A stretch of 34,895 nucleotides of DNA, taken from positions 1-34,895 of the forward strand of contig JAJUJF010000013.1 of assembly GCA_029265455.1 (NCBI GenBank). The letters are read 5' to 3'. The position numbers and the translations under genes were made by a program. The first letter of the stretch is position 1. Each line of letters opens with the position of its first letter. Source of the stretch: Paracoccaceae bacterium. Lineage in GTDB: Bacteria > Pseudomonadota > Alphaproteobacteria > Rhodobacterales > Rhodobacteraceae. The notes below the pieces were generated by a model. The model was not told the DNA's origin and did no database searches. It saw only the letters and a list, made by a program, of their open reading frames with translations. Below, one piece after another: positions 28,152-34,895 of the stretch.

Positions 28152-29062
28152 GCACGATGGAAGCCTCTCGCGCAGCAGCGGCTACCGAAACGCGCAGGAT
28201 CCCGAGCGACGAAGAACTGCGGGCGATGACCCAGGATGAGCGGGTGAAGGCGCTCGGCATGACGACCGACCAGCTCCACGGCCGGTCCATGTATGTCGAG
28301 TTCGATCCCGGCGAGACGGAGCGGTTCACCTATCCCTGGGCCCCGGATGTCGATTTCAACAAGCGCACCGAAATCGACACCGACGACATGACGACGACGG
28401 AAGTGAACCGGAAGATCCGCGAGCTGATGCAGGAGGGCTATGGCACCATCGTCCTCAAGAACCCGCGCGGCAAGCATTCGCTCGGCGTCGGCATCCTCAA
28501 CCGGCTCAACCTGATCATCGAGGGTTCCTGCGGCTATTTCGCGGTCGGCCTGATCGATGGTCCGAATGTCCGGATCAACGGCCGCGTCGGCTGGTCCTGC
28601 GGCGAGAACATGCTCGCAGGCACCGTTGTCATCGAGAAGAACGCCGGCTCGACCTTCGGGGCCGCGATCCGTGGTGGCGACCTCGTCTGCAAGGGATCGG
28701 TCGGCTCGCGCACCGGCATCGACATGAAGGGCGGCACGATCATCGTCGGCGGCGACACGGGCGCCCTCTCCGGCTTCATGATGCAGCGCGGCCGGATGGT
28801 CGTCTGCGGCAACGCCGGGAAGAACCTGGGCGACTCGATGTACGACGGCACGATCTATGTCGGCGGCAACATCAGGTCGCTGGGCGTCGACGCCGTCGAG
28901 GCCGAGTTGACGGATCTCGACCGCAAGTGGCTCACGCGCAAGCTCAATCAGTACGGGCTCCTGCCGGACAAGGGCGTCGATCACTTCAAGAAGATCGTTT
29001 CCGGCAAGCAGCTCTGGAACTACGACAATCTCGAGCCGACCGAGAAGAAGCTCATTCTCTGA
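28139..29062 (+). CDS. glxC: Glutamate synthase C-terminal-like subunit GlxC/MgsB
   Basis: 307 residues. From about residue 95 the sequence is a glycine-rich repeat of beta-helix type (NPRGKHSLGVGIL, GYFAVGLIDGPNVRINGRVG, GGTIIVGGDTGALSGFMMQR, GTIYVGGNIRSLG), as in the GXGXG domain at the C-terminus of GltB. In this family it is a separate protein that supports the FMN subunit. It starts inside the end of glxB, which suggests coupled translation and a fixed ratio. The first 85 residues are a poorly conserved leader with no recognisable domain. Confidence 0.9.
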   Translation: MASVSTMEASRAAAATETRRIPSDEELRAMTQDERVKALGMTTDQLHGRSMYVEFDPGETERFTYPWAPDVDFNKRTEIDTDDMTTTEVNRKIRELMQEGYGTIVLKNPRGKHSLGVGILNRLNLIIEGSCGYFAVGLIDGPNVRINGRVGWSCGENMLAGTVVIEKNAGSTFGAAIRGGDLVCKGSVGSRTGIDMKGGTIIVGGDTGALSGFMMQRGRMVVCGNAGKNLGDSMYDGTIYVGGNIRSLGVDAVEAELTDLDRKWLTRKLNQYGLLPDKGVDHFKKIVSGKQLWNYDNLEPTEKKLIL

Positions 29063-29084
29063 CGGCGGACAAGGGGAAATCGAA

Positions 29085-30452
29085 ATGGCTGATGGAGATA
29101 TGCCTGCCGTTGCGGCAAGGACGGAGCGCGATGTTTACCGTCTCGGTAACTCGTTCATCTTCCCGCCGCACGTCATGGACGACATCCATGTCAAGGCCGA
29201 GCTCGGCCGTTACCGGATGCGGGGCTTCTCGCTCTTCAAGAGGATCCCGCACTGGGATGAACTTACCTTCCTGCCGGGGACGCTGACTCGGTTCGTCATC
29301 GAGGGTTATCGCGAGAAATGCGAGACCAAGACGGTGATCGGGCCGCGGGCGAAGCGGCCGCTCGAGCTCGACATCCCGATCTACATCACCGGGATGAGCT
29401 TCGGCGCGCTGAGCTACGAGGCAAAGACCGCGCTGGCGCGCGGCGCCACGATGGCCGGCACCGCCACCTGCTCGGGCGAAGGCGGCATGATTCCTGACGA
29501 GCGCCGCTACAGCTCGAAGTGGTTCTACCAGTGCATCCAGTCGCGTTACGGCTTCAACCCGAACCACCTGGTCCTTGCCGATGGCTGCGAGTTCTTCATC
29601 GGTCAGGGCTGCAAGGTGGGTCTCGGCGGTCACCTGATGGGTCAGAAGGTCACGGATCAGGTGGCGGAGATGCGCAGCCTGCCCGCCGGTATCGACCAGC
29701 GCTCCCCGGCCCGGCATCCCGACTGGCTCGGTCCGGACGACCTGGCATTGAAGATCAACGAGATCCGCGAGGCGACCGACTGGCAGATCCCGATCCAGCT
29801 CAAGCTCGGTGCGGCACGCGTCTATGACGACGTGCGCATGGCGGTGAAAACCGATCCTGACTCGATCTACATCGACGGCATGGAGGGTAGCACCGGTGCG
29901 GGCCCGCATCTCGCAACCGAGGACACCGGCGTGCCGGGGATGGCGGCTATCCGCCAGGCTCGAAAGGCGATCGACGACCTCGGCAAGCGCGGCGAGATCA
30001 GCCTTGTCTACGCGGGCGGCATCCGCAACGGCGCCGACGTCGCGAAGGCCATCGCGCTGGGCGCAGATGCGATTGCCATCGGTCATTCGGCAATGATGGC
30101 ACTGAACTGCAACAAGAATATCCCGGAGGCCAATTTCCCCGAGGAGATCGGCGCCGAAGCCGGCTACTGCTACCACTGTCACACCGGGCGTTGTCCGGTC
30201 GGCGTGGCGACGCAGGACCCGGCGCTGCGTGCGCGGCTCGACCCGGATGCGGCGGCGGAGCGTGTCTACAACTTCCTGCACACGCTGACGATCGAGGCCC
30301 AGCTCTTTGCCCGTGCCTGCGGCAAGACCAACATCCACAGCCTCGAGCCCGAGGATCTGGCTGCCCTGACCATGGAGGCGAGCGCGATGGCAGGCGTGCC
30401 GCTCGCGGGAACCAACCACACGGTCGGCGTCGCCGACTACCATCACCTTTGA
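29085..30452 (+). CDS. glxD: FMN-binding glutamate synthase-like subunit GlxD/MgsC
   Basis: 455 residues of the GltB central and FMN domains. The (beta/alpha)8 barrel shows IYITGMSFGALSYEAK, GMEGSTGAGP, YAGGIRNGADVAKAIALGAD and AIGHSAMMAL. An iron-sulfur segment GYCYHCHTGRCPVGVATQ offers Cys 362, 365 and 370, a spacing tighter than the C-x5-C-x4-C of GltB. In N-methylglutamate synthase this subunit joins an amine to 2-oxoglutarate. It follows glxC by 22 bases and is followed by an unknown small protein ten bases later. Confidence 0.92.
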   Translation: MADGDMPAVAARTERDVYRLGNSFIFPPHVMDDIHVKAELGRYRMRGFSLFKRIPHWDELTFLPGTLTRFVIEGYREKCETKTVIGPRAKRPLELDIPIYITGMSFGALSYEAKTALARGATMAGTATCSGEGGMIPDERRYSSKWFYQCIQSRYGFNPNHLVLADGCEFFIGQGCKVGLGGHLMGQKVTDQVAEMRSLPAGIDQRSPARHPDWLGPDDLALKINEIREATDWQIPIQLKLGAARVYDDVRMAVKTDPDSIYIDGMEGSTGAGPHLATEDTGVPGMAAIRQARKAIDDLGKRGEISLVYAGGIRNGADVAKAIALGADAIAIGHSAMMALNCNKNIPEANFPEEIGAEAGYCYHCHTGRCPVGVATQDPALRARLDPDAAAERVYNFLHTLTIEAQLFARACGKTNIHSLEPEDLAALTMEASAMAGVPLAGTNHTVGVADYHHL

Positions 30453-30462
30453 GGAGGATGCC

Positions 30463-30855
30463 ATGGCAGCGACACAGCACCCCGGCTCCGAAACGAAGAC
30501 CCCCGATGAGTTCCACGCCGAACGCGAGAAGGAGATCGGCCAGCACATCGGTTACCGTTACGATGTAAACCTGGTACCGGACTACGATCGCATCACGCCG
30601 TTCCTGACCAAATACATGGAAGTCATGGGCTGGGACGACCTGAACTGGCTCGAAGACATCCACATGGGCTACGAGGACGGCAAGGCGGCGGTCTTCGATC
30701 GCAACAACAACAGCTGGGTCCGGGTGCCCGACAGCATCGAGTTGCCGGACAACCAGCAGGATCGCGACATGATCGCCCGGGAGCTGCTGATCAAGTACCA
30801 GATGTCTGACCGGCACCCACTGGTGATGCTCAGGAAGGCATACATGAAGTTCTGA
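30463..30855 (+). CDS. Small hypothetical protein at the end of the glx operon
   Basis: 130 residues that I do not recognise. It is soluble, acidic, without cysteine, signal peptide or membrane segment. The N-terminal 15 residues are loose; the core from about 16 reads EFHAEREKEIGQHIGYRY, FLTKYMEVMGWDDLNWLED, GYEDGKAAVFDRNNN and ELLIKYQMSDRHPL. The ribosome site GAGGAGG lies five to six bases before the ATG. It starts ten bases after glxD, so it belongs to the operon. An accessory subunit or small-molecule binder for the synthase is a guess from position only. Confidence 0.8.
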   Translation: MAATQHPGSETKTPDEFHAEREKEIGQHIGYRYDVNLVPDYDRITPFLTKYMEVMGWDDLNWLEDIHMGYEDGKAAVFDRNNNSWVRVPDSIELPDNQQDRDMIARELLIKYQMSDRHPLVMLRKAYMKF

Positions 30856-31461
30856 GCCCTCCATGCCGCGCCCGCCGGATACTGCCGGCTGCCAGATGCA
30901 TTCCGCGTATGATGGCGGATCCGGTCTGGCGCCGGTGGCAACGCCCGAAACGGCGGGCGCGGCAATTCCTTTTCCCCGGACTATGGCAGCCGATGCACTA
31001 CGGAGGTACTGGCCATGGCGCTAGTGTGCACCTCCGTGAAATCCCGTACCATCGTCGGCAAACGCCAAATCTCCGGACAAGGCGGCGGAATTGCTCCGGA
31101 TTTCCACATGTCTGAAAGTCCCGGTCGCATCGCGCGTGCCGGAACCGCCGTTCATCCGCACCGGCAGACCCGGAACCGCCCGCGTGCGTCCGTCTATACC
31201 AACTTTCCCAATTTCCCTTGTGTGATCGGTCCCGCTCCTGCGGAAATGGAGGGCCGCTGGTCGATCGTCCGCTGGTGCGGGACCACGGCTCCAACGGGCG
31301 CGCGATCCGGTTTCCATGCCGGAAGCGACAGTCATCCGCCCCGAACCGGGGTGGTCCGCATTCACGGCATGAGCCGTGATCCGCCCTTGCTGCCCGCGCG
31401 TCGATGACGGGCGGGCGCGGCAAGGCACTGACAATAACCCGGAAGGGGCAAGGGAGGTACA
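30856..31461. other. 606-base gap before the permease, with several inverted repeats
   Basis: No credible gene; a 130-codon open frame at 31015-31407 reads as arginine- and proline-rich noise. Inverted repeats seen: CGGAGGT (31001-31007) with ACCTCCG (31030-31036), which competes with TGCACTA (30994-31000) pairing to TAGTGTGCA (31022-31030); GGTCCCGC (31228-31235) with GCGGGACC (31277-31284); and CCTTGC-T-GCCCGC (31385-31397) with GCGGGC-GCG-GCAAGG (31411-31425), about 36 bases before the permease start. A pyrimidine-rich AT-poor run is at 31200-31220. The region probably holds the permease promoter and perhaps a structured leader. Confidence 0.5.
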
Positions 31462-33081
31462 ATGTCTACGGAACGACTAGAATTCGCGGCGCCGGCGTCG
31501 TCAGGGCACACCCTGCACCGCGCCATCCGATGGCCTCAGGCCTTCTGGCTCGCGAGCGGGGTACCCGCGCTCGTCCTGTTCTCGATCGGCGGAATCGCGG
31601 CCACGATCGGCAATCCGTCCTGGGCGATCTGGATCATCTCCGTCACCTTCGGTTTCATCCAGTCGTTCATCTACGCGGAAATCGCGGGGTTGTTCCCCTC
31701 GAAGAGCGGTGGTGCATCGGTCTATGGCGCCGCGGCATGGGTCCGCTACGCGCGGATAATCGCGCCGCTCTCGGTCTGGTGCAACTGGCTGGCCTGGACG
31801 CCGGTTCTGGCGATCGGCGGCGGTCTCGCGGCCGGCTACATCCTCAGCGTCTTCTTCGATCCCTCGTCCACGATCCGCACGTGGGAGATCACGCTCCTCA
31901 GCCTTGACGGGTTGAAGGAGGGTCTGTCGCTGCGAATCAACGCGACGTTCCTGCTCGGGGCGGTAATCCTGCTGGTGGTCTTCGCGATCCAGCATGGCGG
32001 CGTGCTGCGCGCTGCGCGGTTCCAGATGGTCATGGGCCTCGCGGTGATTATCCCGCTCCTGATCGTGGGCATCGTGCCTCTCGTCACCGGGGATGTGCTC
32101 GCTTCCAATCTCGTGCCACTGAAGCCGCTCGCCTTCGCTGAGGATGGCAGCGTGACGGAGGGGGTATGGGACATTCCGGGCTGGACCCTGTTCCTCGGCG
32201 GGCTCTTCATCGCGGCCTGGTCGGCCTATGCCTTCGAGACGGCGATCTGCTACACCTCCGAGTTCCAGAAGCCATCGGTCGACACCAGCCGCGCGATCCT
32301 TTCCGCCGGGTTCCTTTGCATCATCATCTACACGCTGGTGCCGCTGACCTTCCAGGGCGTCCTCGGGGTCGAGGGCATGCTGCAGGACGGCATCGTCGAT
32401 GGCTCCGCCGTCGCCGGCGTGATGGCGGCGATGGTCGGCGGCGGCCCGCTCGTGTTCTCGCTCATGGTGGTGATGCTGATCCTCGCGACGCTGCTTGCCG
32501 TGATGACCTCGATGGCAGGATCGTCGCGCACGCTCTACCAGGGCGCGGTGGACGGCTGGCTGCCGCGATACCTCGGGCATGCCAATCACCACGGCGCACC
32601 GACGAGCGCGATGTGGACGGATCTCGGGTTCAACCTGATCCTGCTCCTGATGTCGGACTACCTGTTCGTGCTCGCCGTCTCGAACTGCTGCTACCTGATC
32701 TTCAACTTCCTCAACCTCAACTCGGGCTGGATCCACAGGATCGACAATGCGGAGACGCCGCGGCCATGGCGCTGCCCGACGCCGATCATGGCGATCGGAG
32801 TCGGACTGAGCTTCGTCAACGCGATGCTGCTTGGCGCCGGCGCCAATGTCTGGGGTCAGGGCACGCTGATGTCGGGCGTCATTGCGGCCGCGCTCATCCT
32901 GCCGGTCTTTGCCTTCCGTCACTACATCCAGGACAAGGGGCGGTTCCCGCAGGAGATGCTCGATGACCTCCACATCAGTTCGCGGGACCTCACCGTGAAG
33001 CGGGCAGGGATCAAGCCCTATCTTGCGCTTGCGGCCGGCGTCACGATCGTGATTGTGGCAAACCAGATCTTCCACCTCTGA
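31462..33081 (+). CDS. APC-family amino acid/amine permease
   Basis: 539 residues with about twelve membrane segments. The first helix region reads LASGVPALVLFSIGGIAATIG, then AEIAGLFPSKSGGASVYGAA, the conserved APC pattern, and later MTSMAGSSRTLYQGAVDGWLP. It is likely an importer of an amino acid or amine for the island. The start has GGGAGG close upstream. A soluble tail of about 50 residues precedes a last hydrophobic segment. It follows the glx genes after 606 bases and may have its own promoter. The substrate cannot be read. Confidence 0.9.
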   Translation: MSTERLEFAAPASSGHTLHRAIRWPQAFWLASGVPALVLFSIGGIAATIGNPSWAIWIISVTFGFIQSFIYAEIAGLFPSKSGGASVYGAAAWVRYARIIAPLSVWCNWLAWTPVLAIGGGLAAGYILSVFFDPSSTIRTWEITLLSLDGLKEGLSLRINATFLLGAVILLVVFAIQHGGVLRAARFQMVMGLAVIIPLLIVGIVPLVTGDVLASNLVPLKPLAFAEDGSVTEGVWDIPGWTLFLGGLFIAAWSAYAFETAICYTSEFQKPSVDTSRAILSAGFLCIIIYTLVPLTFQGVLGVEGMLQDGIVDGSAVAGVMAAMVGGGPLVFSLMVVMLILATLLAVMTSMAGSSRTLYQGAVDGWLPRYLGHANHHGAPTSAMWTDLGFNLILLLMSDYLFVLAVSNCCYLIFNFLNLNSGWIHRIDNAETPRPWRCPTPIMAIGVGLSFVNAMLLGAGANVWGQGTLMSGVIAAALILPVFAFRHYIQDKGRFPQEMLDDLHISSRDLTVKRAGIKPYLALAAGVTIVIVANQIFHL

Positions 33082-33096
33082 TCCAGCGACAACAGT

Positions 33097-33118
33097 CCGC
33101 CCCGGTCTTCCGGGGCGG
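33097..33118 (+). promoter_or_regulatory. Intercistronic hairpin after the permease
   Basis: CCGCCCCGG and CCGGGGCGG form a nine-base perfect stem around TCTT. It starts 15 bases after the permease stop and ends 23 bases before the next start. No T-run follows, so read-through into the downstream gene is expected; the role could be mRNA 3' protection. Confidence 0.55.
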
Positions 33119-33141
33119 CCCAACTCCAAAGGAGACCGGCC

Positions 33142-33747
33142 ATGGGACCGAGCATCAGGCAGCAGCTTGGCATCGAACCCGCGCCGCAGCCGCTGCGGGA
33201 CGCATTCCTGCGGTGGCAGTGCCGGGTTCGGCAGATGTCGATGCGTGACTACTCAGGGCGGCCGGACGACGCGATCATCCCCGCCGTCTTCATCGGTGAC
33301 GATGCCGAGCCGCTCGGCCACATCATCACCATCCTGAACAAGGCGCCGGGCTACACGGTGACGCCCGAGCTCATGCACATGAGCGCAAAGACCAATGATC
33401 CGGCCCAGCGCCGGGAACAGGCGATCCAGTTCCTCTCCGCCGCCTATTACCAGCGACCGCACGAGTTCTCGGACATGCTGACGGCGACCTTTCCTCCCGG
33501 CTCTCCCGGCGCCGAGACGATCCGGAAGGCGGAACGGGTGCGGCTCGTCTTCGACGCCTACGCGCAGCGGTTCGACCTGCGGTGCAGGGTGTGGCGGTTG
33601 GCGCCGCACAATCCCTTCCATCAGGCAACGATTGCTCATAACCGCCTCTTCAACCCCGCTATCCCTGGCGGCACCGAGGTGCTGGGGTTCGAGCCGGACT
33701 GGGCTGCCTCGACGGCGGATCCGATGCCTGGACCGGTTGGCCGCTGA
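33142..33747 (+). CDS. Hypothetical protein between permease and amidase
   Basis: 201 residues, soluble, not recognised. Notable stretches are LRDAFLRWQCRVRQMSMRDYSG, seen here as LRDAFLRWQCRVRQ and MSMRDYSG, then HIITILNKAPGYTVTPELMHM, ATFPPGSPGAETIRKAERVR and FDLRCRVWRLAPHNPFHQAT. The two cysteines at about residues 31 and 172 are both in a Cys-Arg-Val context. The start has AAAGGAG with seven bases to the ATG. The C-terminal 20 residues are rich in Pro, Gly and Ala. It lies in a likely permease-amidase operon and may be an accessory enzyme factor; this is inference. Confidence 0.78.
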   Translation: MGPSIRQQLGIEPAPQPLRDAFLRWQCRVRQMSMRDYSGRPDDAIIPAVFIGDDAEPLGHIITILNKAPGYTVTPELMHMSAKTNDPAQRREQAIQFLSAAYYQRPHEFSDMLTATFPPGSPGAETIRKAERVRLVFDAYAQRFDLRCRVWRLAPHNPFHQATIAHNRLFNPAIPGGTEVLGFEPDWAASTADPMPGPVGR

Positions 33748-33957
33748 CCGGCTGGTTCCGGCAAGCATCCGGGCGGCGAGCGGCCCGACGAGGTCGAGGC
33801 GATGACTTCTTCGGACCCTGACGAGATCAGGCGCTCGCGATGCATCGGGATCACCTTGAGCTTGCAGCTGACTGACAGACAGTAGCGACAGTGGGCCGAA
33901 GGAGGCCCGCACGATGAGGCTGGCGCCACGGCAGGTGCAGGTATGGAGGAAGAGGTG

Positions 33958-34895
33958 GTGACCGTCAGCGATATCACCGAGGTGGATGCGCTTGACCTGT
34001 CGCGCATGATCCACGCCCGCGAGGTTTCCTGCGTCGAGGTGATGCGCGCCTTCCTTGCCCGGATAACGGCGGAGAACGCATGGGCGAACGCGATCGTCTC
34101 CATGCGTCCGGAAGATGAACTTCTGTCGGAAGCGGCCATTGCCGACCAGGAACTCGCGGCGGGACGAAGCCGGGGCTGGATGCACGGCTTCCCGCAGGCC
34201 ATCAAGGATCTCGCGGAAGCCAGGGACATCCCCTTCACCCAGGGATCGCCGATCTATCGCGAAACCGTTGGCGGGAAGGATGCACCTTTTGTGGCGAAGA
34301 TGCGCCGTGCAGGAGCGATCTTCATCGGCAAGACCAATACGCCCGAATTCGGACTCGGCTCGCACACATACAATCCGGTCTTCGGACCCACGCACAACGC
34401 ATACCGACAGGGTCTGAGCGCAGGCGGATCGAGCGGGGGAGCGGCGGTCGCGCTGGCGTTGCGAATGCTGCCTGTCGCGGACGGAAGCGACCATGCGGGG
34501 TCGCTGAGGAATCCCGCCGCATTCAACAACGTCTTCGGCATGCGTCCCGGCCTGGGGCGTGTGGTCGATAATGTGGACGAGATCTTCCTGCCGCGGCTCA
34601 CGGTATCCGGGCCGATGGCGCGGAGTGTCACCGATCTTGCGGCGCTACTCGCGACTCAGGCCGGCACCGATCCGCGGGTGCCCTTTTCGGTGGATGACGA
34701 TCCGGAAGGCTTCCGGCGGCCGCTCGATCGCGACATGACCGGGCTCCGCTTCGGATGGCTCGGCGATTTCGACGGGCATCTCGCGACCGAGCCCGGCATT
34801 CTCGAGACCTGCGAAGCTGCGGCACGCGTGTTCGAGGAACTGGGCGCGCGGGTGGAGCCGGTAAGGGCGGATTTCGACATGGAAGCGCTCTTCCA
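33958..34895 (+). CDS. Amidase signature family enzyme, 5' part
   Basis: Cut by the window end; about 312 residues are visible. The Ser-cisSer-Lys site is complete: K88 in GFPQAIKDL, the Ser pair 163-164 in LSAGGSSGGAA, and the nucleophile S187 in DGSDHAGSLRNPAAF (numbered from an ATG at 33943). NTPEFGLGS and GMRPGLGRV are also usual. The GTG at 33958 is preferred as start, because GGAGGA (33945-33950) lies seven bases before it. Such enzymes hydrolyse amides to acid and ammonia or amine. In this context it may cut a gamma-glutamyl amide or an imported amide. The gap before it, 33748-33957, holds no gene. Confidence 0.88.
   Translation, partial: MTVSDITEVDALDLSRMIHAREVSCVEVMRAFLARITAENAWANAIVSMRPEDELLSEAAIADQELAAGRSRGWMHGFPQAIKDLAEARDIPFTQGSPIYRETVGGKDAPFVAKMRRAGAIFIGKTNTPEFGLGSHTYNPVFGPTHNAYRQGLSAGGSSGGAAVALALRMLPVADGSDHAGSLRNPAAFNNVFGMRPGLGRVVDNVDEIFLPRLTVSGPMARSVTDLAALLATQAGTDPRVPFSVDDDPEGFRRPLDRDMTGLRFGWLGDFDGHLATEPGILETCEAAARVFEELGARVEPVRADFDMEALF

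Noticed and set aside
31015-31407. A 130-codon plus-strand frame in the gap before the permease
   Set aside because: No ribosome site, scattered Pro/Arg composition and no ordered domain; treated as non-coding.
31501-33129. A 542-codon minus-strand frame opposite the permease
   Set aside because: Antisense shadow; rich in Arg, Asp and His, with no membrane segments or family.
33748-33942. Possible gene remnant before the amidase
   Set aside because: A minus-strand stretch looked protein-like for about 30 residues but matched no family and has no start or ribosome site.

Overview
This is a GC-rich, gene-dense chromosomal stretch of an alphaproteobacterium, most likely a member of the Rhodobacterales. 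The main clues are the cell-cycle regulator CtrA lying next to its small inhibitor SciP (DUF1153), the mnmA-sciP-ctrA neighbourhood, and hisI beside a NifU/IscU-like protein. No rRNA, tRNA, CRISPR array, prophage or insertion sequence was found. The strand is almost fully coding.

Left half (1-16080), mostly housekeeping: the 3' part of trmFO, gluQ, hisI, an IscU/NifU-like scaffold, a DUF1028 protein and recG. A CtrA-type box (TTAA-N7-TTAAC) then precedes a secreted lytic transglycosylase. A DUF421 membrane pair, ligA, a tctC-tctB-tctA tricarboxylate-type uptake system, ctrA, sciP and mnmA follow. The hisI-to-recG block is bracketed by two copies of an about 86-base hairpin element in opposite orientation.

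Right half (16360-34895), an accessory metabolic island: a GlxA/GbdR-like AraC-type regulator with a class I glutamine amidotransferase is divergent from a soxB-soxD-soxA-soxG operon (heterotetrameric sarcosine oxidase or N-methylglutamate dehydrogenase). A perfect 26-base palindrome terminates it. A FadR-type GntR regulator is divergent from a second operon. That operon holds a DAO-family flavoenzyme, a glutamine-synthetase-like ligase, and glxB-glxC-glxD (the three-subunit N-methylglutamate-synthase type), followed by a small protein of unknown function. After a 606-base gap come an APC-family permease, a second unknown protein and an amidase cut by the window end.

Taken together the island looks like an N-methylglutamate-type pathway. 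A GS-like ligase would join an amine to glutamate, GlxBCD/MgsABC would make N-methylglutamate, and the Sox/Mgd tetramer would oxidise it, giving glutamate and a C1 unit to folate. Several features differ from what I know of this pathway: a GS-like enzyme that does not read like the usual GlnT/GmaS type, a SoxD/MgdB subunit without its cysteine zinc ligands, an extra flavoenzyme, two unrecognised proteins, and a linked permease and amidase. The real substrate cannot be read from the sequence; methylamine is the default guess. All functional statements rest on reading motifs by eye, without database searches.
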